A stretch of DNA of 64,000 nucleotides from Streptomyces qinzhouensis (GTDB lineage: Bacteria > Actinomycetota > Actinomycetes > Streptomycetales > Streptomycetaceae). The stretch's first letter is position 1; every line of letters starts with the position of its first letter. Below, piece after piece: positions 42,190-52,030 of the stretch. A program made the position numbers and the translations under genes. Under the pieces are notes generated by a model that was not told the DNA's origin, made no database searches, and saw only the letters and a program-made list of their open reading frames with translations. The stretch spans positions 3,410,001 to 3,474,000 of the forward strand of contig NZ_CP042266.1 in assembly GCF_007856155.1 (NCBI RefSeq). Direction: 5' to 3'.

Positions 42190-43042
42190 CGGACCGCCCG
42201 GCGAGGAAGCCGAAGCCGCGGAGCACGAGCTCCGGGTGCTGCTGGCCCGGACGGTGCCCAATCTGCCGACTCCGCTGGACCGGATGGGCCAGGTGAAGGA
42301 GCGGGTACGGCGGCGCCGCCGCAGGCACCGGGCGCTGGGCGCCGTACTGGCCGTCACCGCCTTCGCCGGCGGCGGGCTGCTGCTGCCCGAGGCCCTGACC
42401 GGGGGAGACCGGGACACCCGGCCGATGGTCGCCGAGTCCTCGGAGCGGGACAGCGCCCCGGTGACCCCGGCCGCGCCGCGCCGGCTGCAGAAAACGGTGA
42501 CGCATCCCGATCTGGCGGGGATGGAGTTGAGCGTTCCGGTGGAGTGGCAGTCGCTGAACATGGCGACCACCGGCGAACCCCAGCTCGGCGACACCACCAC
42601 CTACCTGTCCACCGCGCCGCTCACCCCGTACACCCGGCCCTGCACCGAGAAGTCCGTCTGCACTCCCGTGCGGCGGCTGCCGTCGGACGGTCTGCTCGCG
42701 AGCTTCTCACTGGCCCGCCATGTCGCGCCGAACGAGAAACTACGGCTCCACGGAAAGCCGCTCACCCGCAGCGAAGAACCGCTCCTGAGCTGCGAGTGGA
42801 TCGGCGGCGCCTACGGCTATACGGGTGCCATCGGCGGGCTCCCCGGTGGGGACGGCCCCATCTATGTCAGCGTCTGCGCGGGCCCCGACGTACCGGAGAG
42901 CCGGGTGAGGGAGGTCGACGAGTTCATGGCGCGGGCGGTCTTCCGCGGCACCGGGAAGACCACGTACGGGAGGGACACACCCACCGGCGACGCGGCGACC
43001 CGGGCACCCGACCGGTCGGGGCAGCGACGGGGAATCCTGTGA
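42173..43042 (+). CDS. Membrane-anchored partner of the sigma factor
   Basis: About 289 residues from GTG 42173 (GTG 42164 is possible). A cytosolic N-terminus with a very basic RRRRRRHR is followed by one transmembrane helix (GAVLAVTAFAGGGLLLPEAL) and an extracellular domain with four cysteines. It overlaps the sigma gene, so it is likely the regulator that holds or releases the sigma factor, though no standard anti-sigma zinc motif is seen. Confidence 0.72.
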   Translation: MAEPPDGPPGEEAEAAEHELRVLLARTVPNLPTPLDRMGQVKERVRRRRRRHRALGAVLAVTAFAGGGLLLPEALTGGDRDTRPMVAESSERDSAPVTPAAPRRLQKTVTHPDLAGMELSVPVEWQSLNMATTGEPQLGDTTTYLSTAPLTPYTRPCTEKSVCTPVRRLPSDGLLASFSLARHVAPNEKLRLHGKPLTRSEEPLLSCEWIGGAYGYTGAIGGLPGGDGPIYVSVCAGPDVPESRVREVDEFMARAVFRGTGKTTYGRDTPTGDAATRAPDRSGQRRGIL

Positions 43043-43228
43043 CCGCGCCGACGGCTCACGGCGCCCGCGCCGCGAACCCCTGTCCGGCGTCCGCGGGCCG
43101 GGGCCGGACCGGGGCGGATCGTGACCGTTCGGGGATTCGGTTACAAGATCGTCGATATTCCGTCACCGGGACACCTCCCGTGATCAGGGACAATTACCTT
43201 CCGAACAGAACCACATTGGATCATCGCC

Positions 43229-45514
43229 ATGCCATTGAAGCGCTCGGGCGGAGGCCGGTCGGCGACCCGCCAGGCCGCCACATTCCTCGGTATCAGCATG
43301 CTCTCCGGAGCGGTCCTGGCGGGTATCGCCCTGCCCGCCGCCGGAGCGCTGGGGCTGGCCGCCACCGGTACGGTCAAGAAGTTCGACGAGATACCCGCCA
43401 ATCTCAAGACTCCACCGCTCAGCGAACGCACCAGAATCCTCGACGCCAAGGGCGACGAGATAGCCACGGTCTACTCACGTGACCGTAAGGTCGTCCCGCT
43501 CACCGCGATATCGCCGTATATGCAGAAGGCGATCATCGCGATCGAGGACTCGCGCTTCTACGAGCACGGCGCGATCGACCTCAAGGGCGTGCTGCGGGCG
43601 CTCAACAAGAACGCCCAGGAGGGCGGGGTCTCCCAGGGCGGTTCGACGCTGACCCAGCAGTATGTGAAGAATGTCTTCGTGGAGGAGGCGGGCGACGACG
43701 TCGAGAAGGTCGCCGAGGCCATCCAGCAGACCCCGGGCCGCAAGATCCGCGAGATGAAGTACGCGATCCAGGTCGAGGAGGAGCTGGGCAAGAAGAAGAT
43801 CCTGGAGAACTACCTCAACATCACCTTCTTCGGACAGCAGGCCTACGGCATCGAGGCCGCGTCCAAGCGGTACTTCACCAAGTCGGCCAAGGACCTCAAG
43901 CTGGAGGAGGCCGCGCTGCTCGCCGGGCTCGTCCAGTCCCCCAGCCGCTACGACCCGGTCAACAACCTCGAAGTCGCCACCCAGCGCCGCAATGTGGTGC
44001 TGACCCGGATGGCGCAGGTCGGAGCCGTACCGAAGGCGGACGCCGACCGGGCGAAGGCCACTCCGGTCAAGCTGAAGGTGAGCAAACCGCAGAACGGCTG
44101 CATCACCGCCGACAACGGCGCGGGCTTCTTCTGCGACTACGTGCGGAACGTCTTCCTCCAGGACCCGGCCTTCGGCAAGACCCGCGAGGAGCGGGGCAAG
44201 CTGTGGCACCGCGGCGGTCTGACCATCCGCACCACCCTCGACCCCAAGTCGCAGCAGGCGGTGCAGGACTCCATCAAGGAGTACGTCTACCAGTCGGACA
44301 AGGTCGCCACCGCGATGACCATCGTCGAGCCCGGCACCGGCAAGATCCTGGCGATGGGCCAGTCCAGGCCGTACGGCTTCGAGAAGAACCAGACCCAGAT
44401 CAACTACTCCGTCGACAAGAAGATGGCCGGGTCGAACTACGGCTTCCCGGTCGGCTCGACGTTCAAGCCGTTCGTCGCCGCCGCCGCGCTGGAGGAGGGC
44501 CGCCCGGCCGGTCAGGTCTATGCCTCTCCGTACGAGATGCAGTACCCGGACCGGATCGCGACCTGCGAGGAAGGCAAGCCGTGGGTCAACGCCTCGAACG
44601 AGGACCTGACCAATGAGATGGAGTCGGAGAAGGGTCCGTACGCCCTCCGGACGGCGATGGCGATGTCGGTCAACACCTACTTCGTCCAGATGATCGAGGA
44701 CATCGGGCTCTGCCCGGTGAAGAAGATGACCGACAAGCTGGGCCTGATCGTCGGCGACGGCAACAAGCTCCAGATGTCCCCCTCCGGCCTCACCCTGGGC
44801 TCGGAGGGCATGTCCCCGCTGACCATGGCGTCGGCGTACGCGACCTTCGCGAGCCGCGGCATGTACTGCACCCCGGTCGCCATCGAGTCGATCCAGACCA
44901 GCGACGGCCGGAAGCTGAACCCGCCCCGGGGCAAGTGCACCCGGGCGATGGAGGAGAAGACCGCCGACACCATCAACGCCCTGCTGAAGGGTGTGGTCTC
45001 GGACCAGGGCACCGGCCGGAACGCCGGTCTGGCCGGGCGGGAGAGCGCGGGCAAGACCGGTACGACCGACGAGCGGAAGAACGCCTGGTTCGTCGGCTAC
45101 ACCCCGAACCTCTCCGGAGCGGTCTGGGTCGGCAGCCCGACCCAGCGGGTCAAGATGTTCAACGTCACCATCGGCGGCAAGTTCAAGGCGAAGGTCTTCG
45201 GCGGTGAGGTGCCGGGCTCCATCTGGCGGGACGCGATGCGCGACGCGCTGGAGGGCAAGGACCGGCCGAAGTTCGCCCCGGTGAGCATCCCCGCGGACAC
45301 CAGCAAGCAGGACCCCGACCGTGAGAACGGCGAGAACGGCGAGGGTGAGGGTGAGAGCGAGGGCGATGGCGGCAACCGCGGCCCCGGGAACGGCAACGGG
45401 AACGGGAACGGCGGCGGCAACGGGAACGGCGGCGGGAACCCCGGGAACGGCGGCGGCAGGCCGGGCGGCGGGGGCGACGGCGGCGGGAACGGGAACGGGA
45501 ACGGCCAGGACTGA
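43229..45514 (+). CDS. Class A penicillin-binding protein
   Basis: A 761-residue cell-wall enzyme with an N-terminal membrane anchor. Glycosyltransferase (GT51): E106 in EDSRFYEH and GGSTLTQQ at 137-144. Transpeptidase: S410-x-x-K413 (GSTFKPF), S480-V-N482 and K609-T-G-T. It polymerises and cross-links peptidoglycan outside the membrane. The last 70 residues are a Gly/Asn/Glu-rich tail. A long hairpin follows. Confidence 0.93.
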   Translation: MPLKRSGGGRSATRQAATFLGISMLSGAVLAGIALPAAGALGLAATGTVKKFDEIPANLKTPPLSERTRILDAKGDEIATVYSRDRKVVPLTAISPYMQKAIIAIEDSRFYEHGAIDLKGVLRALNKNAQEGGVSQGGSTLTQQYVKNVFVEEAGDDVEKVAEAIQQTPGRKIREMKYAIQVEEELGKKKILENYLNITFFGQQAYGIEAASKRYFTKSAKDLKLEEAALLAGLVQSPSRYDPVNNLEVATQRRNVVLTRMAQVGAVPKADADRAKATPVKLKVSKPQNGCITADNGAGFFCDYVRNVFLQDPAFGKTREERGKLWHRGGLTIRTTLDPKSQQAVQDSIKEYVYQSDKVATAMTIVEPGTGKILAMGQSRPYGFEKNQTQINYSVDKKMAGSNYGFPVGSTFKPFVAAAALEEGRPAGQVYASPYEMQYPDRIATCEEGKPWVNASNEDLTNEMESEKGPYALRTAMAMSVNTYFVQMIEDIGLCPVKKMTDKLGLIVGDGNKLQMSPSGLTLGSEGMSPLTMASAYATFASRGMYCTPVAIESIQTSDGRKLNPPRGKCTRAMEEKTADTINALLKGVVSDQGTGRNAGLAGRESAGKTGTTDERKNAWFVGYTPNLSGAVWVGSPTQRVKMFNVTIGGKFKAKVFGGEVPGSIWRDAMRDALEGKDRPKFAPVSIPADTSKQDPDRENGENGEGEGESEGDGGNRGPGNGNGNGNGGGNGNGGGNPGNGGGRPGGGGDGGGNGNGNGQD

Positions 45515-45562
45515 CCCGCCCCGGCACTCGTAGCGCCGCAGCGCTCGTACAACTGAAGAACA

Positions 45563-45605
45563 GGCCCGGTCCCCGGAAGGCACACCGCCTTCCGGGGACC
45601 GGGCC
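45563..45605. terminator. Long hairpin after the PBP gene
   Basis: Perfect 18-bp arms 45563-45580 and 45588-45605 (extendable by one pair), between convergent genes. Confidence 0.85.
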
Positions 45606-45688
45606 GTTCCGGGTCCGGCACGGTCCGCCGCCCGGCGCGGTTCAGCGCCCCCGCACCGCCGCGCCCCGGCGGGCCCGCGCCCCGCCCC

Positions 45689-47059
45689 TCACGACCCCGC
45701 GCGCACCACCGCCCGGCCGTCCGCCGCGGTGATCGACACACCGGACAGGTCGAGCCGGCCGTCCGCCGCCCCGGACAGATGGACCGCGTCGGCGCCCCGG
45801 CCCGCCGCACTGATCCCGCCGCCCGCCGTCAGGCTGTCGAGCGCGCCGTCCACATCCACGGTCACCACCCCGTCGCCCCGGCCGGCGATCCGGCCGCCGA
45901 CCTTCACCGTCCCGATCCGGCCGCCGGGCTTGACGCTGAGCGCGGTCGCCGCCAGATCCAGTTGCACCCCGCGCACCAGACTGCTCCCGATCCCGCCCGC
46001 CGTGACCAGGTCGCCGCGGATATCGAGAACCGGCAGCTCCTTGCTGACCTGCACCCCGACCGCGCCGTCCCCGGTGGTGGTGATGGAGTCGAACGCGGCG
46101 TGCCGCAGCGTCCCCTCGTACACATTGAAGCCCCGGGCCCCGACACCGTGGGTGGTGAGCGGCGCCCGGACATCGAGCCGGTCGATCTCACCGAAGTTCA
46201 CGAACCCGATACCGCTCGGGCCCTCGGAGGTGACGGCCGCGGTGGCCTCCCAGTCGATGACCTGCCCCCAGTTGTCGAGGACCATGTCGTTCTGTCCGTA
46301 GGTGGTGACCGGTCCCGCGGTGTGCACCTTCTCGACCCGCGCCCCGGAGATCACGAAGACCCCGCCGCTGATCAGGTCCGGGGTGCCCGCGGCGATACCG
46401 CCGTCGGTGTGGATCTCGCCGGTGCGCAGCAGTCCGACGCGTACGGTGCCGCCGTCGCCGATACCGGCCCAGTCGCCGTGACCGCCGACGAACACCCCGC
46501 TGCCGCGGACCGGTTCGGCCGCGCTGCCCGCCGCGATATCGAGCAGTTCGGCGGTGATGACGGCGGCCGGGTCGGCCTGGAGGTTCCAGAGGGTGAAGGC
46601 GCCCTGGAGGGCGTCGACGCCGAAGCCGTGCGGCCGGGCGGCCCGGCCGCGCACGTCCGCGGCCTCGACCGTGAGGCCCTCGACCGCGATATGTCCCGAG
46701 CGCACCTCGTCCGCGGCCAGCAGCAGCACCTGACCTCGGGTACGGACCCGGCGCAGCGTCAGCGTCCCGAGCCCGCCCGCGCCCGTACCGCCGGTGTTGC
46801 CGATGGCGATCTCGTGGTCGGGGCAGTGGACGGTCACATCCTCCAGCGTGTTGTCCCGGGTGAGCCGCAGACCTCGGGCGCCGAAGACGAGGGTGCCGCC
46901 GCGGAGCCGTACCCCCGGCGCCAGGGTGAGCATCGGCATTCCCCGGAGGGTGCCGTCGACGTCGATCGCCGGGACCTCGTCCCGGACCGCTTCCATCAGT
47001 TCGGCGGCTGTCGCCACCCGGGTCCATCGCACCCCGCCACTACCGTTCCCGCTGGTCAT
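45689..47059 (-). CDS. Beta-helix-like protein, cytosolic
   Basis: A 456-residue protein of repeating short strands with Gly turns (GTLRGMPMLTLAPGVRLRGG, LDIRGDLVTAGGIGSSLVRG), like a right-handed beta-helix, and no signal peptide. ATG 47059 has GGAGGT. Such proteins in Streptomyces have no assigned function; no catalytic residues stand out. Confidence 0.65.
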   Translation of the reverse strand: MTSGNGSGGVRWTRVATAAELMEAVRDEVPAIDVDGTLRGMPMLTLAPGVRLRGGTLVFGARGLRLTRDNTLEDVTVHCPDHEIAIGNTGGTGAGGLGTLTLRRVRTRGQVLLLAADEVRSGHIAVEGLTVEAADVRGRAARPHGFGVDALQGAFTLWNLQADPAAVITAELLDIAAGSAAEPVRGSGVFVGGHGDWAGIGDGGTVRVGLLRTGEIHTDGGIAAGTPDLISGGVFVISGARVEKVHTAGPVTTYGQNDMVLDNWGQVIDWEATAAVTSEGPSGIGFVNFGEIDRLDVRAPLTTHGVGARGFNVYEGTLRHAAFDSITTTGDGAVGVQVSKELPVLDIRGDLVTAGGIGSSLVRGVQLDLAATALSVKPGGRIGTVKVGGRIAGRGDGVVTVDVDGALDSLTAGGGISAAGRGADAVHLSGAADGRLDLSGVSITAADGRAVVRAGS

Positions 47060-47290
47060 ACCAGTACCTCCGGCCCGCTCGTCCGACAACACCGGTCGGC
47101 CCGCCCGGCGGGCCGCCGGTCTTCTCACCGTACGACCGCCCCGGCACCGCCGCACGGCACCGCCGGCCCCGGGCGCCTTCACCCGGCCGGACCGGCCCCG
47201 TGGGCCACCGGCCGCCGGGGCTGATCTGCTGGCCCTGACGGCACCGGAGACCCGGACGCCCGGAACCCCGGAGAGCAGGGAGCACCGACC

Positions 47291-47926
47291 GTGACGACAG
47301 CGATCATCGGGATGGGGAACATCGGCGGCAGGCTGGCGGCGAACCTCGCCCGCGGCGGTGAACCGCTGCTGCTCGCGAGCCGGGAGCCGCAGGACGCGGT
47401 GGACACGGCCGCCCGGCTCGGCGACGGGACCCGGGCCGTGACCGTCGACGAGGCCGTCGAGCGGGCCGACGTCCTCGTCCTCGCCGTCTGGTTCGAGACC
47501 ATCAAGGAGCTGATCGCCTCCTGGGGCGACCGGCTCGACGGGAAGATCGTCGTCGATCCGTCGAATCCGATCGCCGTCGACGACAAGGGCGCGTTCAGCA
47601 AGACCCTGCCCGAGGACCAGTCGTCGGGCGCGGTCATCGCCTCACTGCTGCCGGACGGCGCCCGGCTGGTGAAGGCCTTCGGCACCCTGACCGCGAACAC
47701 CCTCACCGACGCCGCGCACCGCACCCCGCCCCGCGCGGCCGAGTTCTACGCCACCGACGACCCGGCGGCCGGTGACACCGTCGCCCGGCTGATCACGGCC
47801 GGCGGCTACGACCCCGTACCGGTCGGCGGTATCGACCAGTCGATCCGGATCGAGGTCTTCGGCGATCTCCATGAATCCGGTCTCGGGACCACGCTGACCG
47901 CCGAGGAAGCGGCCGCCAAGGTCTGA
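47291..47926 (+). CDS. NAD(P)-binding reductase, F420-reductase-like
   Basis: A 211-residue Rossmann protein: AIIGMGNIGGRLAANLARGG at the start, ASREPQ binding the NADP phosphate, VLVLAVWFETI, and IVVDPSNP. This fits the NADPH-dependent F420 reductase/dinucleotide-binding family. GTG start. It is followed 72 bp on by a quinone-reductase-like gene in the same direction. Confidence 0.82.
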   Translation: MTTAIIGMGNIGGRLAANLARGGEPLLLASREPQDAVDTAARLGDGTRAVTVDEAVERADVLVLAVWFETIKELIASWGDRLDGKIVVDPSNPIAVDDKGAFSKTLPEDQSSGAVIASLLPDGARLVKAFGTLTANTLTDAAHRTPPRAAEFYATDDPAAGDTVARLITAGGYDPVPVGGIDQSIRIEVFGDLHESGLGTTLTAEEAAAKV

Positions 47927-47998
47927 GCACCGAGCGCGGGCGGGTCGTGGGACTCGTACGCTCACCACGGCAGACACCCCCGGAGCGGGAGGTTCCGA

Positions 47999-48985
47999 AT
48001 GCAGGCCGCATGGTACGAGGAGCAGGGCCCGGCCGCGGATGTGCTGCGGGTCGGCGAGCTGCCGGCGCCGGTGCCCGGGCCCGGCGAAGTGCGGGTCCGG
48101 GTCACGGTGTCCGGCGTCAATCCGGGCGACACGAAGAAACGCGGCGGCTGGCTCGGCTCGCGGATGCCGTACCCGAGGGTGATCCCCCACAGCGACGCGG
48201 CGGGCACCGTGGACGCCACGGGCGACGGTGTGGACGCGCGGCGCACCGGGGAACGGGTGTGGGTGTACGGGGCCCAGTCGTACCGCCCCTTCGGTACGGC
48301 CGCCGGGTACACCGTCGTACCCGCGGAACAGGCCGTACCGCTGCCCGCGCACATCGGTGACGACCTCGGCGCCTGTCTCGGCATCCCCGGCATCACCGCG
48401 CACCGCTCCGTCTTCGCGGACGGCCCGGTCGACGGGCGGACCGTGCTGGTCCACGGGGTGCTCGGGGCCGTCGGTTCGCTGGCGGCCCAGCTCGCCCGCT
48501 GGGGCGGGGCCACCGTCCTCGGGACGGTCGTCAGGACCGGGGACCTGCCGGTGGTCGACCCCGCCGTCGTGCACCACGCCGTCGCGCTCGACGGGGACGA
48601 TCCGGCGGCCGAGCTGCGGGCCAGGGCGCCCGGCGGGGCGGTGCACCGGATCGTCGAGGTGGCCCTCTCCGACAACGGGCCGCTGGACGCGGCGGTCGCG
48701 GGCGGCGACACGGTGATCGCCGCCTATGCGACACGTACCGACCCCACTCCCCTGCCGTTCTGGGAGCTGCTGTTCAAGAACGTCACGCTGCGGCTGCTCG
48801 GCAGCGACGACTTCCCGCCGGAGGCCCGCCGTCAGGCCGCCCGCGATCTCACGTCCGCCGCCGCGTCGGGCGCCCTCGCCGCCCCCGTACGCGAACGCTT
48901 CCCGCTCGCCGCGATCGCCCGCGCGCACGACGCGGTCGACGCGGGCGGCCGGGGCCGGATCCTGGTGACGATCCCGACGGCCTGA
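47999..48985 (+). CDS. Quinone reductase-like alcohol dehydrogenase family protein
   Basis: A 328-residue medium-chain reductase: MQAAWYEEQGPAADVLRVGE, SGVNPGDTKKRGGW, HSDAAGTVDATGDGVD and the NADPH-binding VLVHGVLGAVGSLAAQLA. The catalytic zinc ligands are absent, as in NADPH:quinone reductases. Substrate unknown. Confidence 0.87.
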   Translation: MQAAWYEEQGPAADVLRVGELPAPVPGPGEVRVRVTVSGVNPGDTKKRGGWLGSRMPYPRVIPHSDAAGTVDATGDGVDARRTGERVWVYGAQSYRPFGTAAGYTVVPAEQAVPLPAHIGDDLGACLGIPGITAHRSVFADGPVDGRTVLVHGVLGAVGSLAAQLARWGGATVLGTVVRTGDLPVVDPAVVHHAVALDGDDPAAELRARAPGGAVHRIVEVALSDNGPLDAAVAGGDTVIAAYATRTDPTPLPFWELLFKNVTLRLLGSDDFPPEARRQAARDLTSAAASGALAAPVRERFPLAAIARAHDAVDAGGRGRILVTIPTA

Positions 48986-49032
48986 CGCCCGGCGCACCTG
49001 TACCCCGGCGCCCCGGGGCGCCCTCGCACGAA

Positions 49033-49076
49033 GCCCGGCCCGGGCGGCGGGTGCGGTTCCGCCGCCCGGGCCGGGC
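49033..49076. terminator. 18-bp hairpin between convergent genes
   Basis: Perfect arms 49033-49050 and 49059-49076 with an 8-nt loop. Bidirectional terminator. Confidence 0.85.
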
Positions 49077-49125
49077 GCTGTACGGGGCCGGACCGGGCCC
49101 CTGGTCACGGGCCGGGCCCGCGGGG

Positions 49126-50775
49126 TCAGCCCAGCAGGCCGCCGAGCACCCCGCTGTCGCCGCCCGAGCCGTCGCCGCCGCTGCTGCCCGGGGAGTCCGC
49201 GCCGCCGGAGCCCGCCGGGGCGCCCGAGGAGCCGCCGGAGCTCGAACCGCCGCCGGTGGAGGAGGGTCCCGAGGAGCCGGACGGGGCCTTCGCCGGGCCC
49301 GAACGGTCCGGAGCGGACCGGCGGCCGGTGGTGCCCTGTGTCTGGCTGGGCCGGTCGCCGACCCGGCCCGTCTCGCGGACCGTCTCGCTCGGCGGGGCGG
49401 ACTTCTTCTCCTTCGGCTTCTCCTGCGCGGTCCGGCTCGCGGCCGGCGACGGCTTGCGGCCCTCGCCGCCGGCCGGTCCCCCGGACGCCGTACCGCCCGT
49501 GGGCCGGTCCTGCGGAAGCGACGAGCCCGGCAGATGGTTGGTCGGGTCCTGGCCGGGCCGGGGCACATTGACCACGGTCTGGGACCGTACGGCCCCGCCG
49601 AGCACCGAACCGATCAGCAGCGTCAGACCGATCACGACCGCCGTGATCACCGCACCGCGCCGCAGCACCCGGCGGCGCAGCTCCCACAGCTCGGACCGGG
49701 GCCCGAGCCGCCGCCAGGCCTCGCCCGCGAGATGGCCGTCGACCGAGTACACCGGGGCGCCCGCGATGATCAGCGGGGACCAGGCGGCCAGATAGACGAT
49801 GTCGGGCGCGTCGTACGCGGGAACCGTCTTCCAGCTCACGGTCAGGATCAGCGCCGCCGACAGCAGCGCCCCGACCACCCCGGCCACCCGCTGCCAGAGG
49901 CCCAGCACGGTCAGCACGCCCACGACGACCTGGAGGAAGGCCACGGTGAGACCGGCGCCGACGGGGTGCGAGAGGGCGAAGTCCCGCAGCGGTTCGGCGA
50001 GCGCCCACGGGTGGAGGGAGTTGAGCCACTTCACCATGGACCCGCGCTCGCCGCCGTCGAAGTAGACGGGGTCGCAGAGCTTGCCCATGCCCGCGTAGAT
50101 GGAGATGAAGCCGAGGAAGACCCGGAGCGGCAGCAGCACCACGCCCAGGTTCATCCGGCGGCCCGGGTAGTACGCGTGCCGGACCGCGTCGTTGCCGTGG
50201 CGCTGGGGGCGGCCGGTGGTGACGGTCTCGTCGAACTCGTCGAACTCGTCCCCGTCGGCGTCCACGGGGCCGCCGCGACCGCCGTCGCGGTGGTCGTCGT
50301 ATGCCGGACGGGAGGGGTACGAGTCGTACGCGCCCACCGCCTGGCGCATGGGCGGCAGCAGCGGGGTGACCGGCACGGGCGCGGTGTCGGGGCCCTCGGT
50401 GTCGACCCCGACCCGCGGGATGACCTGGGTCGACCCCGTACCGTCGTAGCCGTCGGCGCCGGGGGCGTACGCTCCGCGCTCGACGGTGGCCGTCGCGGCC
50501 GAGTTGCGTACCGCCTGGAGCAGACCCGAAGCGGCCGTGTCACCGGGCGCGGACCGACCGCTCCACACGACCGGCGCCCGCCGCCGCGCGACGTCCGGGG
50601 TGCGGGCGCCGCCCGCCGCGGATCGTACGGGGCGCGGCCGCGCGCTCGGGGCGAGCTGCACCCGGAAGCTGGCGTGGTTGACGATGACCTGAGCGGGGTC
50701 GGAATGAACCTTCACCATGCTCAGCGCAGGCTGATCATCGAACCCGGACCGGGGCGTTCTGGTGTCCACACTCAT
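49126..50775 (-). CDS. DoxX-family membrane protein with long tails
   Basis: A 549-residue protein. The first 185 residues are disordered and acidic; the middle holds a DoxX unit of four membrane helices (LLPLRVFLGFISIYAGMGKL onward); one more helix (VITAVVIGLTLLIGSVLGGA) precedes a Pro/Ser/Gly-rich C-terminus. DoxX proteins are linked to redox balance; the tails are unusual in length but common in actinobacteria. Confidence 0.8.
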   Translation of the reverse strand: MSVDTRTPRSGFDDQPALSMVKVHSDPAQVIVNHASFRVQLAPSARPRPVRSAAGGARTPDVARRRAPVVWSGRSAPGDTAASGLLQAVRNSAATATVERGAYAPGADGYDGTGSTQVIPRVGVDTEGPDTAPVPVTPLLPPMRQAVGAYDSYPSRPAYDDHRDGGRGGPVDADGDEFDEFDETVTTGRPQRHGNDAVRHAYYPGRRMNLGVVLLPLRVFLGFISIYAGMGKLCDPVYFDGGERGSMVKWLNSLHPWALAEPLRDFALSHPVGAGLTVAFLQVVVGVLTVLGLWQRVAGVVGALLSAALILTVSWKTVPAYDAPDIVYLAAWSPLIIAGAPVYSVDGHLAGEAWRRLGPRSELWELRRRVLRRGAVITAVVIGLTLLIGSVLGGAVRSQTVVNVPRPGQDPTNHLPGSSLPQDRPTGGTASGGPAGGEGRKPSPAASRTAQEKPKEKKSAPPSETVRETGRVGDRPSQTQGTTGRRSAPDRSGPAKAPSGSSGPSSTGGGSSSGGSSGAPAGSGGADSPGSSGGDGSGGDSGVLGGLLG

Positions 50776-50975
50776 CTAACCGAGTGACATCGCGTTAGGA
50801 CACTGCCGCGGTACGGCTTTCCTGTCCGAGGCCCGTCAAGCGCAGGTGAGAGCCTCGGAAGCGCCCTGTCGAGCGGGCGCAAGTCCGGCGCGCCGGGCGT
50901 GTCGCAGCATCACCCGTTAGCGCACCCCCGGACGGCTTACCGCTCCGGGGGCGTACCCCGGAGCGGCGTCACGGC

Positions 50976-51926
50976 TCAGACCCGGCGGCGCGCCGCCTCG
51001 TACAGCACGACACCCGCCGCGACCCCCGCGTTCAGGGATTCGGCGCCGCCCGGCATCGGGATGCGGACGAGGAAGTCGCAGGTCTCGCCGACCAGACGGG
51101 ACAGGCCCTTGCCCTCGCTGCCGACGACGATGACGACCGGGCCGCCGAGCGCCTCCAGATCGCCGACCTCGTGGTCCCCGTCCGCGGCGAGGCCGACGAC
51201 CGTCAGACCCGCCTTCTGGTACGACTCCAGGGCGCGGGTCAGATTGGTGGCGCGGGCGACGGGGGTACGGGCGGCGGTGCCGGCCGAGGTCTTCCAGGCA
51301 CCGGCCGTCATGCCCGCGGCCCGGCGCTCCGGCACGACCACGCCGTGCCCGCCGAAGGCCGACACCGAGCGCACGACGGCGCCGAGGTTGCGCGGATCGG
51401 TGACACCGTCGAGGGCGACGATCAGCGGGTCCTCGCCGTCGTCGAAGGCGGCGGCCGCGAGGTCCTCGGGGTGGGCGTACTCGTACGGCGGGACCTGGAG
51501 GACCAGGCCCTGGTGGTTGAGCCCGTTGGTCATCCGGTCCAGCTCGGGCCGCGGGGCCTCCATGATGTGGAGGTTGCCCCGGCCGGTGGCGAGCTGGAGG
51601 GCCTCGCGGACCCGCTCGTCGTTGTCGATGAACTGCTGGACGTACAGCATGGACGCGGGCACGCCGTCGCGCAGCGCCTCGAAGACCGGGTTGCGGCCGA
51701 CGACCATCTCGGACGTGCCCTTGCCGCCGCGGCGGGCGACCGGACGCCGCTGGGCCTGCTTGGCCTTGGCGTTGGCGGCACGGTTCTTCACATGGCCCTT
51801 GCGGGCGGACGCGGGCGGCGTCGGGCCCTTGCCCTCGAGGCCGCGGCGTCGCTGGCCACCGCTGCCGACCTGCGCACCCTTCTTGTTGGATGTGCGGCGG
51901 TTCCTGCGCTGGCTGTTCCCGGCCAT
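50976..51926 (-). CDS. rlmB: 23S rRNA 2'-O-methyltransferase RlmB
   Basis: A 316-residue SPOUT methyltransferase. The first 70 residues are a basic RNA-binding extension; then [51 protein letters not shown] and the knot strand [20 protein letters not shown]. It methylates a ribose in 23S rRNA (G2251 in E. coli numbering). Beside cysS as in other actinobacteria. Confidence 0.92.
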   Translation of the reverse strand: MAGNSQRRNRRTSNKKGAQVGSGGQRRRGLEGKGPTPPASARKGHVKNRAANAKAKQAQRRPVARRGGKGTSEMVVGRNPVFEALRDGVPASMLYVQQFIDNDERVREALQLATGRGNLHIMEAPRPELDRMTNGLNHQGLVLQVPPYEYAHPEDLAAAAFDDGEDPLIVALDGVTDPRNLGAVVRSVSAFGGHGVVVPERRAAGMTAGAWKTSAGTAARTPVARATNLTRALESYQKAGLTVVGLAADGDHEVGDLEALGGPVVIVVGSEGKGLSRLVGETCDFLVRIPMPGGAESLNAGVAAGVVLYEAARRRV

Positions 51927-52030
51927 GACTCTCTGCTTCCTGCTGTTACTGCTGCGTCTACGTCTCTATATGTCAGTGTGCCGCCCGCCGGAGCGGGCGG
52001 CACATCACCGGTGGTGCCGGTGCGAAAGGC

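Noticed and set aside
45350..45514. Independent gene in the Gly/Asn-coding repeat at the PBP end
   Set aside because: It is the in-frame low-complexity tail of the penicillin-binding protein; other frames are shadows.
48228..48716. Alternative frame in the quinone reductase gene
   Set aside because: Arg/Ser/Pro-rich shadow; the main frame has all Rossmann motifs.
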